From contig NZ_QWVS01000018.1 in assembly GCF_003570725.1 (NCBI RefSeq), forward strand, positions 1 to 64,000: a stretch of 64,000 nucleotides of DNA. The letters are read 5' to 3'. Shown in pieces: positions 35,772 to 45,280 of this stretch; position 1 is the first letter of the stretch; each line of letters starts with the position of its first letter. The DNA is from Peribacillus asahii (GTDB taxonomy: Bacteria > Bacillota > Bacilli > Bacillales > DSM-1321). The notes beneath the pieces were generated by a model. It had not been told where the DNA came from and searched no databases. It was given only the letters and a program-made list of their open reading frames with translations. A program made the position numbers and the translations under genes.

Positions 35772-36461
35772 TTAGTGTGCGGGCATTTCTCCTTTAATGT
35801 CTGCCCAGCGATCGCGTGCCATTTGAATGATAGACGTTTCAACGGCTGATTTTCGCTTTTCAAGAACCATGGAAAAATGTTTTGTAGCAGCCTGCAGCTC
35901 TCCTATCCGTCTAGATAACTCTCCAAGCAAGTACAAAATACGTACTTCAGACACTTGAGTGCCAGTGTAGTCCCCTATAGAAAAGGATTCTTCATATTCA
36001 CGACGTGCCAATCTCATAAAGCGATGTTCTTGTTCTTCATTTTGTTTTAGACGGTAAAGCCAAGCTGTTCGTAAATAAAGTCCGGCAATGGTAATATGCT
36101 TTTCTTTTTTTAAGATGGCACTATAACAAGCTAATTTATACGTTTGAATGGCATCGTTAATCGTGCGTTCGCCAGAAAAGGAATGAGGCACCCAATGAGA
36201 GCAAATTTTCTCTGAAATTTCTTCTTTTGTGCCAGGAGCGAAATATTTAGAGAATTCTTTTGAAAATGCAAATCCACATTTGGGACAAACATGTATGTTA
36301 TAGAATAGTCCATTAGTTGTACCTTCCGCATATTTTGGACAAAAATCCGTATCATATTCAGATACTTTAATAAATCGAGAACGAATTTTTTTCGTAGTGG
36401 CTGGTTGTTTACAAAGAAGGCATTCTATACTTTTGTCAAATAGCGGTGGTAGTTCCCCCAT
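35772..36461 (-). CDS. DUF2225 zinc-ribbon/TPR-like protein
   Basis: A 229-residue DUF2225 protein. N-terminal Cys pairs (ECLLCK and HVCPKCGFAF, plus DFCPKY) suggest a zinc-binding region. The C-terminal helices (about 100-225) look TPR-like. Function unknown. The annotated ATG at 36470 lies at the SD gaaagg; ATG 36461 (MGELPPLFDK) has proper spacing and is preferred. Confidence 0.85.
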   Translation of the reverse strand: MGELPPLFDKSIECLLCKQPATTKKIRSRFIKVSEYDTDFCPKYAEGTTNGLFYNIHVCPKCGFAFSKEFSKYFAPGTKEEISEKICSHWVPHSFSGERTINDAIQTYKLACYSAILKKEKHITIAGLYLRTAWLYRLKQNEEQEHRFMRLARREYEESFSIGDYTGTQVSEVRILYLLGELSRRIGELQAATKHFSMVLEKRKSAVETSIIQMARDRWADIKGEMPAH

Positions 36462-36669
36462 GAGTATCATCCTTTCAGTAGTATATAAGTTCTAGTTATA
36501 TGGATGTGTTAATGGTTTAATTATAGCTCAACTTGTGATAAAAGGCTCATATAAAATAAAAGGATTAACATCGTTTTCAGGCAGGAAAATTGAGCATGAG
36601 AAATTTTTTAGTATATACTAGTAGTAGTTTGAATTGACTTACTCAATTTTAAAGAGGGAGGATTTTATT

Positions 36670-37032
36670 GTGAGCGATGTTGTTAATATTACGGAAGCGG
36701 CAGCTTTTCAAATAAAAGAAATGATGAAACATAATGGAGAGGAAGGCTCTTTCTTACGAGTAGCTGTAAAAGGTGGCGGTTGCAGCGGTCTATCCTATGG
36801 AATGGCATTTGAACAAGAGGTAGGCGAGAAGGATCAACAATTAGAACAGTTTGATATTAAAATTCTTGTTAGTGAAGGTGATGCTCCTATTTTAAATGGA
36901 ACAACAATCGATTATAAACAATCGATGATGGGCGGAGGATTTACCATCGATAATCCGAATGCCATCGCATCTTGTGGCTGCGGGTCATCATTTAGAACGG
37001 CGACAAACACGGGAACACCAGAGAATTGTTAA
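36670..37032 (+). CDS. yutM: A-type Fe-S cluster carrier (HesB/ErpA family)
   Basis: A 120-residue A-type carrier with all three ligand cysteines: GGGCSGLSY and the C-terminal SCGCGSSF. It accepts and transfers Fe-S clusters. GTG 36670 with SD gggagga is preferred over the upstream extension from 36634. The neighbours yutI and yumC also belong to Fe-S/redox metabolism. Confidence 0.92.
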   Translation: MSDVVNITEAAAFQIKEMMKHNGEEGSFLRVAVKGGGCSGLSYGMAFEQEVGEKDQQLEQFDIKILVSEGDAPILNGTTIDYKQSMMGGGFTIDNPNAIASCGCGSSFRTATNTGTPENC

Positions 37033-37117
37033 GGTTTTAACTTCTGTTATTGAACGGAAAGTTAGGCGATGGGGATTATGTTTTTGGCCTATTGCGAAAT
37101 CTGTATTCACTTTATAT

Positions 37118-37165
37118 AAAGCGCTTCTTGACGTATTTTGATGATACGTTAAGAGGCGCTTTTTT
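37118..37165 (+). terminator. Terminator after yutM
   Basis: AAAGCGC-TTCTTGACGTAT / ATACGTTAAGAG-GCGCTTT long stem followed by T5. Confidence 0.88.
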
Positions 37166-37254
37166 CTATGTCTGCGGGGGCGTGATTGATAGAAAACAAC
37201 AACTTTTATAAATTATTTAGAGTATTCTTAGGCCTTATTAACTATACAATGTTT

Positions 37255-37779
37255 TCATTTAAGTACTTCTTTTGGAATGTCGAATATATTCCACAATAAA
37301 GCTATAAACAAAATAGAAATTAGCCAAGCTAACAAGGGTCTATTAACATGAATTCTTAGCGTGGTAAACATAACAATATTGAATACGACAGACCATCCAA
37401 TATTCCATCCATGATGGTGCTCAAACAAATTTAGATATTTAACGTTAATGAATTCGATTAGACTATAAAGAAAAACCCACAACAAAATCCAAAGTATTTG
37501 TTTAATTCTGTTTCTAGGAAAATTCCCTAAAAAAATGAGTAATGTGGAGGAATATACTAACAGCATAATCATTATGTCAATAATAAGGTGACCATATAGA
37601 ATATTACTACCGAAAATAGTTTCTTTATATGACCACAATTTGTAATCGTGCAGTAAAGCATTCTTTAAAAGATCACCAGCTATAAAAAACAAATAAGTTG
37701 GGTAATAATTACGCCAATTTTTCCAATCACCCCATTTAATTGTAGCCATTATAAATAATAAATTATAAAAGAAATGCAT
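37255..37779 (-). CDS. CBO0543-like integral membrane protein
   Basis: A 174-residue protein with about five hydrophobic helices and aromatic-rich loops (MATIKWGDWKNWRNYYPTY near the start, HHHGWNIGWSVVF near residue 120). It resembles the family of the protein at 1906-2484. TTG 37791 overlaps the SD; ATG 37779 (MHFFYNLLF) is better spaced. Function unknown. AT-rich composition suggests a recently gained or variable gene. Confidence 0.7.
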   Translation of the reverse strand: MHFFYNLLFIMATIKWGDWKNWRNYYPTYLFFIAGDLLKNALLHDYKLWSYKETIFGSNILYGHLIIDIMIMLLVYSSTLLIFLGNFPRNRIKQILWILLWVFLYSLIEFINVKYLNLFEHHHGWNIGWSVVFNIVMFTTLRIHVNRPLLAWLISILFIALLWNIFDIPKEVLK

Positions 37780-38105
37780 AAGACTCCTCAAAAATATGTT
37801 TTTTAAAAAATTATTGCCTTAAACAATAAAAATTATTAATGTTCTTTGCAAAGCAGATTTGGTTAGGAGTTGGAATAGACACATATGGCACATAAAGAGA
37901 AGCGACTCCTTTATGTCGTTTTTGATTTATATTGTGTAACAGATGAAATAGGTTATTTAGCGAAGAAACAAGATAGGGGTATATTTTATCAAGTACTGGC
38001 ATAACTCTGGAGGGAATTGTGGAGACTTCCCATTTAGATGAATTTATCCTGAAATGTCTAGATGTCCTTCCTGTTTCTTTAGCGGTTGTCGAATAAAGAT
38101 ATGAC

Positions 38106-38128
38106 CGCTCAAATGGGCGTTTTTTTTA
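38106..38128 (+). terminator. Hairpin with T8 upstream of membrane-protein gene
   Basis: CGCTC-AAAT-GGGCG stem followed by eight T. It overlaps an alternative pairing AGCGGT (38081)/ACCGCT (38104). No clear gene precedes it, so what it terminates is unclear; an attenuator-like switch is possible. Confidence 0.45.
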
Positions 38129-38184
38129 AAAATCTTTGGATACATTAAAAAAGAGCAGAGAAATAGGTTGAGGTGAAATCGCTT

Positions 38185-38652
38185 ATGATATCGAAGAGGC
38201 ACTTAGTATTTAATTTGTCTATCATAATCATTCCATGGTTATCGTTGTTATTTATAGGAAAGCGCAATATAAAACGTTATTCTTTAGCGGGTGTTTTTAT
38301 TATTATTTTTGAGATTATAAATCATTTGTATGGACACAAGAGAAAGTGGTGGAAGTTTTACGATAAGCGATTATTATTTATTAAGGACGAGCTTCCTTTT
38401 AGTATTGGCCCTTATATGCCTCTTTCTATGTGGATACTTAAATTTTCATACGGGAACTTTAAAAAGTTTATACTACTTAATGCTATTGCTGATGGACTGT
38501 TTGCTTTTCTTCTCATTGATGTTCTTAAAAAATTAAAAATCATATCTCTAAATGGATTAAATCATTTTCAATTTTTTATATACTTGCACTATAAAGCATA
38601 TTTATTATATGGAGTACAGTATTTGTTTGAGAAAACAAAAAGAGTTAGTTGA
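38185..38652 (+). CDS. Small integral membrane protein, unknown
   Basis: A 155-residue protein with four hydrophobic helices separated by basic loops (GHKRKWWKFYDKRLL near residue 50). GTG 38173 overlaps the SD gaggtg; ATG 38185 is used. It resembles loosely conserved Bacillus membrane proteins around germination loci. No function can be assigned. Followed by a terminator. Confidence 0.65.
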   Translation: MISKRHLVFNLSIIIIPWLSLLFIGKRNIKRYSLAGVFIIIFEIINHLYGHKRKWWKFYDKRLLFIKDELPFSIGPYMPLSMWILKFSYGNFKKFILLNAIADGLFAFLLIDVLKKLKIISLNGLNHFQFFIYLHYKAYLLYGVQYLFEKTKRVS

Positions 38653-38663
38653 ACAAGAACACG

Positions 38664-38700
38664 AAAAAGACCCAATATGAAAAATAGGTCTTTTTTCTTT
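38664..38700 (+). terminator. Terminator after membrane-protein gene
   Basis: AAAAAGACC/GGTCTTTTT stem with 14-nt loop and a T-rich tail. Confidence 0.8.
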
Positions 38701-38796
38701 GGGGGAACATTTCACATAATATTTCTTTATATCCCCAAGGTTAGATTAATGAAGGAAAAAAACGTCGTCAACTTTCTAAGCAACTAAGCCGGATTT

Positions 38797-39891
38797 TTAT
38801 CGACTTTTCCTATTTTTAAAAAAAGCAATAATGAGAAGCAAAAGAGGGATTACCACTTGAAGCGGCAGATGTACAAAAAATGGGATAATTTGCAAACCCT
38901 CCTTGATATGCTCAGAAACATTGCTGGCAATTGTAATGGATAAAAATAAAATTACAATTCCAATTGGATAAACCAGCCGTGAAGGTTCTTTGATGTTAAA
39001 CAAGTCTGCTATGCCTATAACAGCTACATAACAATACACACTAATCTTAAAGAAACCGCAAATAATCGAGGTCAGCATAAAATACACATCCAGACGCTCC
39101 AAAAACTCTGCTAATCGAATAGTCTGGATGGTACTGAGAAAGGGAAATGGTGAGCGTGAGACGAGATCAACACCGAGAACACTAATGTTAAGCACTGTGA
39201 TAATTGCTATGTTGATGCCGCTTAACCCTATAGCGAACAAACCAGCAACTTTTGCCTTTTTAGATTGATTTACATACGGCAGAATCATCGCAAATGCAAC
39301 TACTTCTCCAAATGGGAAATACAGAGTTTGAGTAAAGGTAATTTTCATAATCGATAAAATACCTTCTTCGAGTACTGGCTTTAAGTTAGTAAGATTGAGC
39401 AAACCAGAAGCAACAATCAGAATAAAGCCAGTAATGGCAAGTAAATACACGATTATAAAAAACAATTCCCCTGTTCTTGCTAGTACCTCAATCCCTTTAC
39501 GAACTGTATAAACCATTACCAGCATCAATAAGGCACTCACAATGAACAGAGGAGTATCCGGGTAAGCTACGGTTACTAGCATCTCTCCAAAGTCCCGCAG
39601 GTCTCTTGACGCGATATACATAAAATAAAGTAGGAAGAAAAAACCAAGTAGTCGTCCAAGCACTTTCCCTATAATTTTTTGTACATACTCTGTTGGCAGG
39701 TTATCAGGGTAATACTGATAAAGACCATAATAAATCCAAAATAGTACGAAGCCGCCAACCATCCCAAGCAGAACAGACAGCCAGGCATCCTGTTTCGCCT
39801 CAACCGCAAGGGGGAGCAATAAGGTAGTACCGTGTTCAAATAATAATATGAGGACAAATAGCTGATATGCGCTGATTTTCGCTTTCTCCAC
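38797..39891 (-). CDS. Spore germination protein GerAB/ArcD/ProY family (GerB-type permease)
   Basis: A 364-residue endospore germination permease with about ten transmembrane helices and the family N-terminus KISAYQLFVLILLFEHG. It is the B subunit of a nutrient germinant receptor in the spore inner membrane and probably forms the germinant-binding component. GTG start with SD aaggaagtg. It lies 28 bp after the GerC-type gene, giving operon order A-C-B. Confidence 0.92.
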   Translation of the reverse strand: MEKAKISAYQLFVLILLFEHGTTLLLPLAVEAKQDAWLSVLLGMVGGFVLFWIYYGLYQYYPDNLPTEYVQKIIGKVLGRLLGFFFLLYFMYIASRDLRDFGEMLVTVAYPDTPLFIVSALLMLVMVYTVRKGIEVLARTGELFFIIVYLLAITGFILIVASGLLNLTNLKPVLEEGILSIMKITFTQTLYFPFGEVVAFAMILPYVNQSKKAKVAGLFAIGLSGINIAIITVLNISVLGVDLVSRSPFPFLSTIQTIRLAEFLERLDVYFMLTSIICGFFKISVYCYVAVIGIADLFNIKEPSRLVYPIGIVILFLSITIASNVSEHIKEGLQIIPFFVHLPLQVVIPLLLLIIAFFKNRKSR

Positions 39892-39919
39892 TGATTTGTC
39901 ACTTCCTTTTCATTAACAA

Positions 39920-41140
39920 TTATTGATTACTCTCCATACGGAAAAAGTACGGTTTGTTTCTTAAACCAGTGCGCCGTACAAAAGCCTCAACGGTCACGTC
40001 TGCTTTTAATTGGGGGAAGTGAACATTGTTCCAATCTTGTTTCAGCTTCTTCCATGCTTTCGGATCAGAACGATGTACCGCTTCACCGAACCCGAAAATA
40101 TCTGTTTGATTTTTCTGGGCACGTTGGATGGCATCATTAATCTCTTTCTGAATCTTTTTCTCCACTGTCTTTTCTATGTTCAACAGTACACTCGGGTCGG
40201 TTAAATCAACAGGTACCATTACTTCACCGATGTCTCCCTCTGCATCGACATGAATCGAAATTTTCGGTTGGCCGTTTTTCATGTTAGCAGAGACTTTTGT
40301 TTTTTGACGGAGCACTTCATAAGCAACGGCCTCTTGTTCTCCTTCCCAACTAATATTTATATCTGTTACTTTGATTTTGTCTAATATCCATGTGACTCCT
40401 CTTGCCGTTTCCCCTTGAAACCAGTCGACCAGTTTTCCGTCTTTAAAAACAGCAAGACCATCCGCTTGAATATTCTCCTCAACAGCGGATTGTTGAATAT
40501 TTTCTAGCTTTTTTCCTTGTTCAGTATTCCCGGTCATACGAAACCCAGTAATTACTGGTTCCTTTCCGGGAGATATGAGATTCTTAATCCCTTCTTGAAT
40601 GCTGACCTCCATATGTTCTCCCCATCTTTGTTCCGTAATTTTTAATGTTTTAATCACTTTATTAGCTGGAATTTTATCGACCCCCGTCAATGTATTCACA
40701 ATATCTGCTGCTTTTGAATCATGGGCAATTATAATCGTTGCCGTAGTCCGGAATTCAGGATCGCGATCAAAGGCATCTAAAATATTAATAATGCCTTCTT
40801 CTTTTGCCAGCTCTTCATTGATAACCAGAAGGTTGGTATGAGAGTAATACAGCCTTCGTGAGATTTTAGTTGATGCACGACGACTCATTTCTACTATATT
40901 ATCTCCAGTAGAGGAGTAGGTGGTAATAGATGGAGCCTCTCCACCACCGCCTTGCAGGCCCCCGGCTACGTTTCCTGGATTGATAAGTTGAATGGTTCCG
41001 ACATACTTTCCTTCTTCATTTTTATCAATACCAAGGGCAGAGACAAACGCAATATCGGTTAATTCCTTTTTACTCCAGCAGCCTGAAGTCAAGGCTAGGC
41101 CTGTTAACATCAAGAATAGAAACATCCATTTACGATTCAT
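39920..41140 (-). CDS. Ger(x)C family germinant receptor lipoprotein
   Basis: A 406-residue lipoprotein. The signal sequence with lipobox LTSGC (cysteine at about residue 21) is followed by a GerAC-type domain (GIDKNEEGKYVGTIQLINP...). It is the C subunit of a germinant receptor. Its start lies inside the 3' end of the GerA-type gene. ATG 41140 has SD gagaaagag at 9 bp and is preferred over GTG 41149. Confidence 0.92.
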   Translation of the reverse strand: MNRKWMFLFLMLTGLALTSGCWSKKELTDIAFVSALGIDKNEEGKYVGTIQLINPGNVAGGLQGGGGEAPSITTYSSTGDNIVEMSRRASTKISRRLYYSHTNLLVINEELAKEEGIINILDAFDRDPEFRTTATIIIAHDSKAADIVNTLTGVDKIPANKVIKTLKITEQRWGEHMEVSIQEGIKNLISPGKEPVITGFRMTGNTEQGKKLENIQQSAVEENIQADGLAVFKDGKLVDWFQGETARGVTWILDKIKVTDINISWEGEQEAVAYEVLRQKTKVSANMKNGQPKISIHVDAEGDIGEVMVPVDLTDPSVLLNIEKTVEKKIQKEINDAIQRAQKNQTDIFGFGEAVHRSDPKAWKKLKQDWNNVHFPQLKADVTVEAFVRRTGLRNKPYFFRMESNQ

Positions 41141-42767
41141 TTTGATCACTCTTTCTCGTGTGACTGTTTACCATTCCACGATTAGTAGGAGGATGTGGTT
41201 TCTGATCTTTTCCCTGACGAATGTTATTTTCATTGCTGATAAAGGGCGGTCTTTGCTTCAAAGCCCACCATGGCAGTCGGACGACTGTATCACCTGCATT
41301 TTTCGGACTGAATGGTGCAAATGGTGACATGTATGGAACACCGAACGAGCGCAGGTCACATAGATGAACGGTTAACATGATGAATGCTAGAATAATTCCG
41401 TAAAAACCAAATGTTGCAGCGGTTATCATAAATAGGAAACGTATCAAACGGGCTGAAATCGCAATGGCAAAAGAAGGGGTTGCAAAACTGGCAATTGCTG
41501 TGATGGCGACGACAATTACCATGGCCGGTGAAACAATCCCAGCCTGTACGGCCGCTTGTCCAATTACCAGAGCTCCAACTATGGATACCGCCGCGCCGAT
41601 AGCCCTTGGCATTCGGATACCGGCTTCCCGTAAAATTTCAAACGTTACTTCCATTATCATGGCTTCTACAAAAGCAGGGAAAGGGACGGCTTCCCGCTGT
41701 GCTGAAATCGCAATCAGCAGCTGTGTCGGAAGCATCTCCTGGTGAAATGTTGTAGCAGCAATATAAGCGGAAGGCCCTATAATAGAAATAAAGAAAATAA
41801 TGACCCGTAAAAGACGTAGTGCTGTTGCAATATCGAAACGAGCATAATAATCTTCGGCGGCTTGAAAAAACTGAATAAATATAGTAGGGGCAATAAGCAC
41901 AAACGGAGTTCCATCCACAAAAATGGCTATCCTTCCTTCAAGGAGATTTCCTGCAACCATATCCGGCCTTTCTGTATGGTAAAGTGTTGGAAAGGTTGTC
42001 ATTGTCTGGTCTTCAATCAGTTGTTCAATATACCCCGATTCAAGAATGCCATCGATATTAATTCTTTTTAATCGCTGGCGCACCTCTTCGACGATTTTCT
42101 CATTAGCAATTCCGTTAATATACATTATCACGACATCTGTTTGTGTAGCCTTGCCGATTTTCATCGATTCCAGCCATAAGTCCGGGTTTTTAATGATTCG
42201 ACGTACGAGGGCTGTATTCGTTCTGATTGATTCAGTAAAACCGGACCTTGAACCACGGACGGCCACCTGAGTACTCGGTTCCTCAATCGAGCGTGTTTCT
42301 CCGCCTTGTGTACCGACACTTAATGCTTCATTTGTTCCATCGACGAGAATAAGTGTTTCACCTGCCATCAAAGACAATAACAACTGCTCCCAGTTACTGA
42401 CCAGTTTTATACTACCGAGAGCAACTATGTTATTAGAGATCACTTCTAAGGCATTTTCCCGAGTTAGCTTTTCTTGTAAGGCATGATTCTTCATCATTGA
42501 CTCAATTAAAAAATCGTTGATGGATATACTGTCAACAATACCTTCAACATAAACAACGGCTGTTTTAATTTCGGAATGAAGGCTAATATTCAACGTTCGG
42601 ATAACTATATCTGAACTATTTCCTGTTTTTTGTTTAATCATGTCAAGATTGATGGATATGGAATCATGGATGAACTCCAATGATCGATTGTTAGGCTGAT
42701 CGCGGCCGCTCTCCTTATGATCCTCGCTATTTGTCTTTTTCTTTCGCTGTTTGAAAAATGAAGGCAT
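41130..42767 (-). CDS. Spore germination protein GerA family (receptor A subunit)
   Basis: A 545-residue protein. The hydrophilic N-terminal domain (about 25-290) precedes about five membrane helices and a Pro-rich cytoplasmic tail. The family blocks VEGTPFV-like FVDGTPFVLIAPTIF, QREAVPFPAFVEA and REAGIRMPRAIGAAVSIVGALVIGQAAVQAGIVSP are clear. First gene of the A-C-B receptor operon, an order I associate with the yfkQ-yfkR-yfkT locus of B. subtilis. GTG 42779 overlaps SD aaaggtg; ATG 42767 is used. Confidence 0.93.
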   Translation of the reverse strand: MPSFFKQRKKKTNSEDHKESGRDQPNNRSLEFIHDSISINLDMIKQKTGNSSDIVIRTLNISLHSEIKTAVVYVEGIVDSISINDFLIESMMKNHALQEKLTRENALEVISNNIVALGSIKLVSNWEQLLLSLMAGETLILVDGTNEALSVGTQGGETRSIEEPSTQVAVRGSRSGFTESIRTNTALVRRIIKNPDLWLESMKIGKATQTDVVIMYINGIANEKIVEEVRQRLKRINIDGILESGYIEQLIEDQTMTTFPTLYHTERPDMVAGNLLEGRIAIFVDGTPFVLIAPTIFIQFFQAAEDYYARFDIATALRLLRVIIFFISIIGPSAYIAATTFHQEMLPTQLLIAISAQREAVPFPAFVEAMIMEVTFEILREAGIRMPRAIGAAVSIVGALVIGQAAVQAGIVSPAMVIVVAITAIASFATPSFAIAISARLIRFLFMITAATFGFYGIILAFIMLTVHLCDLRSFGVPYMSPFAPFSPKNAGDTVVRLPWWALKQRPPFISNENNIRQGKDQKPHPPTNRGMVNSHTRKSDQNES

Positions 42768-42916
42768 AGCATAAGGCACCTTTCTTAACTTTTATTTCCT
42801 ATTGTATTGTGTCCAGATGATTATTCCGGTATACAAACCTTTACCACTATTTTGCTTTCTGTATAACGTATACAGCAGTTTAAGATAGGAAAACATCTAT
42901 TAAGGAGTGATAAAAA

Positions 42917-43162
42917 ATGAAAATCCTCGGTATTTCTATTTTAATGATGGGAATTTTAATAGGTTTTTCCCTGGGTATAGATCTTCTTCTAGGATTTGAG
43001 ATACGTACCTCGTTGAAAAGTGCCTTTAATCCTTTTCGTGTGATGGAAGTTCCTGAATTTGTTATTATCTTTTTTCTTGTTTTCTCATTAGTGTTTGAAT
43101 CTGTGCGTTCTTTCTATCAAAAAAGAAACGTAAAAACAAATAATTCTGAAAAACACCCTTAA
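42917..43162 (+). CDS. Small two-helix membrane protein next to germinant receptor
   Basis: An 81-residue protein with two hydrophobic helices (about 3-25 and 44-66) and a hydrophilic Lys/Asn-rich tail. SD taaggag is well placed. It is divergent from the gerA-type operon. Small two-helix D subunits (for example YfkS) are known partners of some germinant receptors, so such a role is plausible but inferred from position and topology only. Confidence 0.7.
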   Translation: MKILGISILMMGILIGFSLGIDLLLGFEIRTSLKSAFNPFRVMEVPEFVIIFFLVFSLVFESVRSFYQKRNVKTNNSEKHP

Positions 43163-43170
43163 ACATAATA

Positions 43171-43204
43171 AACGAGAACAGGTTTGACCTGTTCTCGTTC
43201 TATT
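43171..43204 (+). terminator. Terminator after small membrane protein
   Basis: Perfect 12-bp stem AACGAGAACAGG/CCTGTTCTCGTT with 5-nt loop. Confidence 0.82.
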
Positions 43205-43277
43205 TCACTAACTTAACTGACTATCTCCATAAATAACATCTTCTCTTGCTTTTCCCTTTTAGAAATATTTACTTCAC

Positions 43278-43316
43278 AGAACCGTTGGTAAAAGTACAAC
43301 GGTTCTGTCGGCTTTT
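43278..43316. terminator. Hairpin downstream of yumC
   Basis: AGAACCGTTG/CAACGGTTCT 10-bp stem, 9-nt loop, then TCGGCTTTTT on the plus strand. It may terminate yumC on the minus strand or stop plus-strand read-through. Confidence 0.6.
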
Positions 43317-43347
43317 TCTATTGTTTATTTGTTTTCCCTTTTCATAT

Positions 43348-44340
43348 TTAAAACATAGATGTACTATGCATTGGTTGGACTTTTGCGGTTGGGTCGATAA
43401 ATTGTTTGGCGTGATTGACCGCGACTGGTGCTTCGCCAAATCCGCTGGCAATTAATTTTACTTTGCCATCATAGGTGGCAATATCACCAGCTGCGTAAAT
43501 TCCAGGGATATTTGTCTCCATTTTGGAATTTACGACAATATTGTTTTTTTGAATGGTAAGTCCCCATTCTTTAATAGGACCGAGTGAAGAGACGAAACCA
43601 TAGTTCACAATGACTGCATCGACGTCAAGAGTTTGCGTTTCTTCTCCGTTTGCATGTTTAAGAATGACGGTGTTAATTTGATCGTTTGTACCAATGAATT
43701 CAACGGGCACATAAGGAGTTTGAATGTGTACTTTTGATTTCTTTACATTTTCTACACTATGTTCGTGAGCGCGAAATTTATCACGTCTATGGATAAGGGT
43801 AACTTGCTTAGCAATTGGTTCAAGCATAAGTGCCCAATCGACCGCTGAATCTCCGCCTCCAAATACTGCTACTTTTTTATCGGCAAAATCGTTTAAATTA
43901 TCAATAAAGTAGTGAAGGCTTTTACCTTCATATTGCGCTGCGTGTTCTATCTCAATTCGACGAGGTTGAAAGGCGCCGTTGCCAGCTGTAATAATAATGG
44001 CTTTGGAGTAATGGACTTCTTGATCGGTTGTTAATTTAAAGTGTCCTTCTTCAAGCTTTTCAACTTTTTGGACCGATTGCTCTAAGACGATTGTTTGTTC
44101 GAACTTGGACATTTGTTCTTTTAAGTTGTTAATTAGTTCTTGTGCGCGAATTTTAGGAAAGCCTGCGATATCATAAATGTATTTTTCGGGGTAAAGCGCA
44201 GATAATTGACCACCTAATTGAGGTAAACTTTCAATGATTTTTACAGATGCTTGTCTCATACCACCATAGAAAGCCGTAAACAGTCCTACTGGTCCGCCGC
44301 CAATAATCGTAATATCATATACTTTTTCGTTCACTTTCAC
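43348..44340 (-). CDS. yumC: Ferredoxin/flavodoxin-NADP reductase (TrxR-like type)
   Basis: A 330-residue flavoprotein resembling thioredoxin reductase but without its CxxC. The FAD motif [16 protein letters not shown] (about 12-27), the NADP motif [16 protein letters not shown] (about 162-177), [10 protein letters not shown] and the C-terminal GIYAAGDIA are present, as is an aromatic C-terminal Phe. It supplies reduced ferredoxin or flavodoxin. GTG start with SD ggaggg. Position matches B. subtilis yumC. Confidence 0.93.
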   Translation of the reverse strand: MKVNEKVYDITIIGGGPVGLFTAFYGGMRQASVKIIESLPQLGGQLSALYPEKYIYDIAGFPKIRAQELINNLKEQMSKFEQTIVLEQSVQKVEKLEEGHFKLTTDQEVHYSKAIIITAGNGAFQPRRIEIEHAAQYEGKSLHYFIDNLNDFADKKVAVFGGGDSAVDWALMLEPIAKQVTLIHRRDKFRAHEHSVENVKKSKVHIQTPYVPVEFIGTNDQINTVILKHANGEETQTLDVDAVIVNYGFVSSLGPIKEWGLTIQKNNIVVNSKMETNIPGIYAAGDIATYDGKVKLIASGFGEAPVAVNHAKQFIDPTAKVQPMHSTSMF

Positions 44341-44764
44341 GCATATCCCTCCGTCTTAGCTATTTGTGTATTCCAGAAAATATATTACTTATTTTACCAT
44401 ATAATGTTTTGAATCATAGGATAAATTTGGTTATTTATAAAGGTTAAAAATTATATGGCATCAAGTAAAACTTTCATCAGTATGGTTTTTCTTCAGCCCT
44501 CACTTATCTTATTATTTCCTTAGAATGTTAAGCTAGAGGTCTCACTGTTCGTTAAGTGAGGGATAAAATGGTTGATTTAAAGAGGTTCAGCTAAAATAAA
44601 TCAACAGAGTCTCTAACAGGACTAAGTATTTAAATTGTGACAGGGAGGAGAAAAATATACACTAAAGTGATACTTCATCATTGCAGAGTCATTCTCTTTT
44701 TGAAGTTGCAACTTGAATATTTCCCATTTCTGTTTAAAATATACATAAAGGCGGGGGTTGTACA
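44341..44764. other. 424-bp non-coding interval with two inverted-repeat pairs
   Basis: CCCTCACTTA (44497-44506) pairs with TAAGTGAGGG (44553-44562), and GTTGATTT (44571-44578) pairs with AAATCAAC (44598-44605). The second arm continues into AGAGTC, recalling the ends of the ISL3-like repeats. No ORF with an SD is present. Confidence 0.6.
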
Positions 44765-45247
44765 ATGCAGGAGAGATGTCGAAATGTATGGTTAGCTGTA
44801 TCAGGAATTGTCATATCAGATCAGGGAGAATGGTTAGTTGTAAAGAAACGATATAGTGGGTTAAAAGGGGTCTGGTCGCTTCCGGCAGGTTTTGTAAAGG
44901 AAAATGAGACAGTAGATGAAGCAGTCATTCGAGAGGTATTAGAGGAAACAGGCGTTGCTACTGAGGTTGAAGGCATCGTTGGGCTGAGAAGCGGTGTACT
45001 TAAAGGCGAAATTAGTGACAATATGCTGCTGTTTCGCTTAAAGCCATTAAATATGGAGGTACAGGCTCAGCTTGAGGAATTATATGAAGCAAAATTTGTT
45101 CAGCCAGAAGAATTACTCAAAGAAGGAAAACAATCGATTTTATTAGAGGAGCTAATTTCTTATAATCTAGAAGCCCTGCAACAAGTACGTACAGGATTGA
45201 ACCCTGGCGATCATTTTGGTTATACGTCATATAAATTATTTGTTTAA
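44765..45247 (+). CDS. Nudix hydrolase
   Basis: A 160-residue Nudix-fold pyrophosphohydrolase with a complete Nudix box (GFVKENE, seven residues, REVLEETGV; about 43-65). The substrate cannot be told from sequence. SD ggcggggg-like purine run precedes ATG 44765. The gene lies between yumC and yuiB. Confidence 0.9.
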   Translation: MQERCRNVWLAVSGIVISDQGEWLVVKKRYSGLKGVWSLPAGFVKENETVDEAVIREVLEETGVATEVEGIVGLRSGVLKGEISDNMLLFRLKPLNMEVQAQLEELYEAKFVQPEELLKEGKQSILLEELISYNLEALQQVRTGLNPGDHFGYTSYKLFV

Positions 45248-45280
45248 CCATATTTAAAGGCTTTATGAAGGAGGGCAAGT

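Noticed and set aside
37885-38004. 39-codon ORF (MAHKEKRLLYVVFDLY...) in the gap before 38185
   Set aside because: The nearest purine-rich SD-like run is about 14 nt away, there is no recognised family, and the surrounding region has stops in all frames; too weak to list as a gene.
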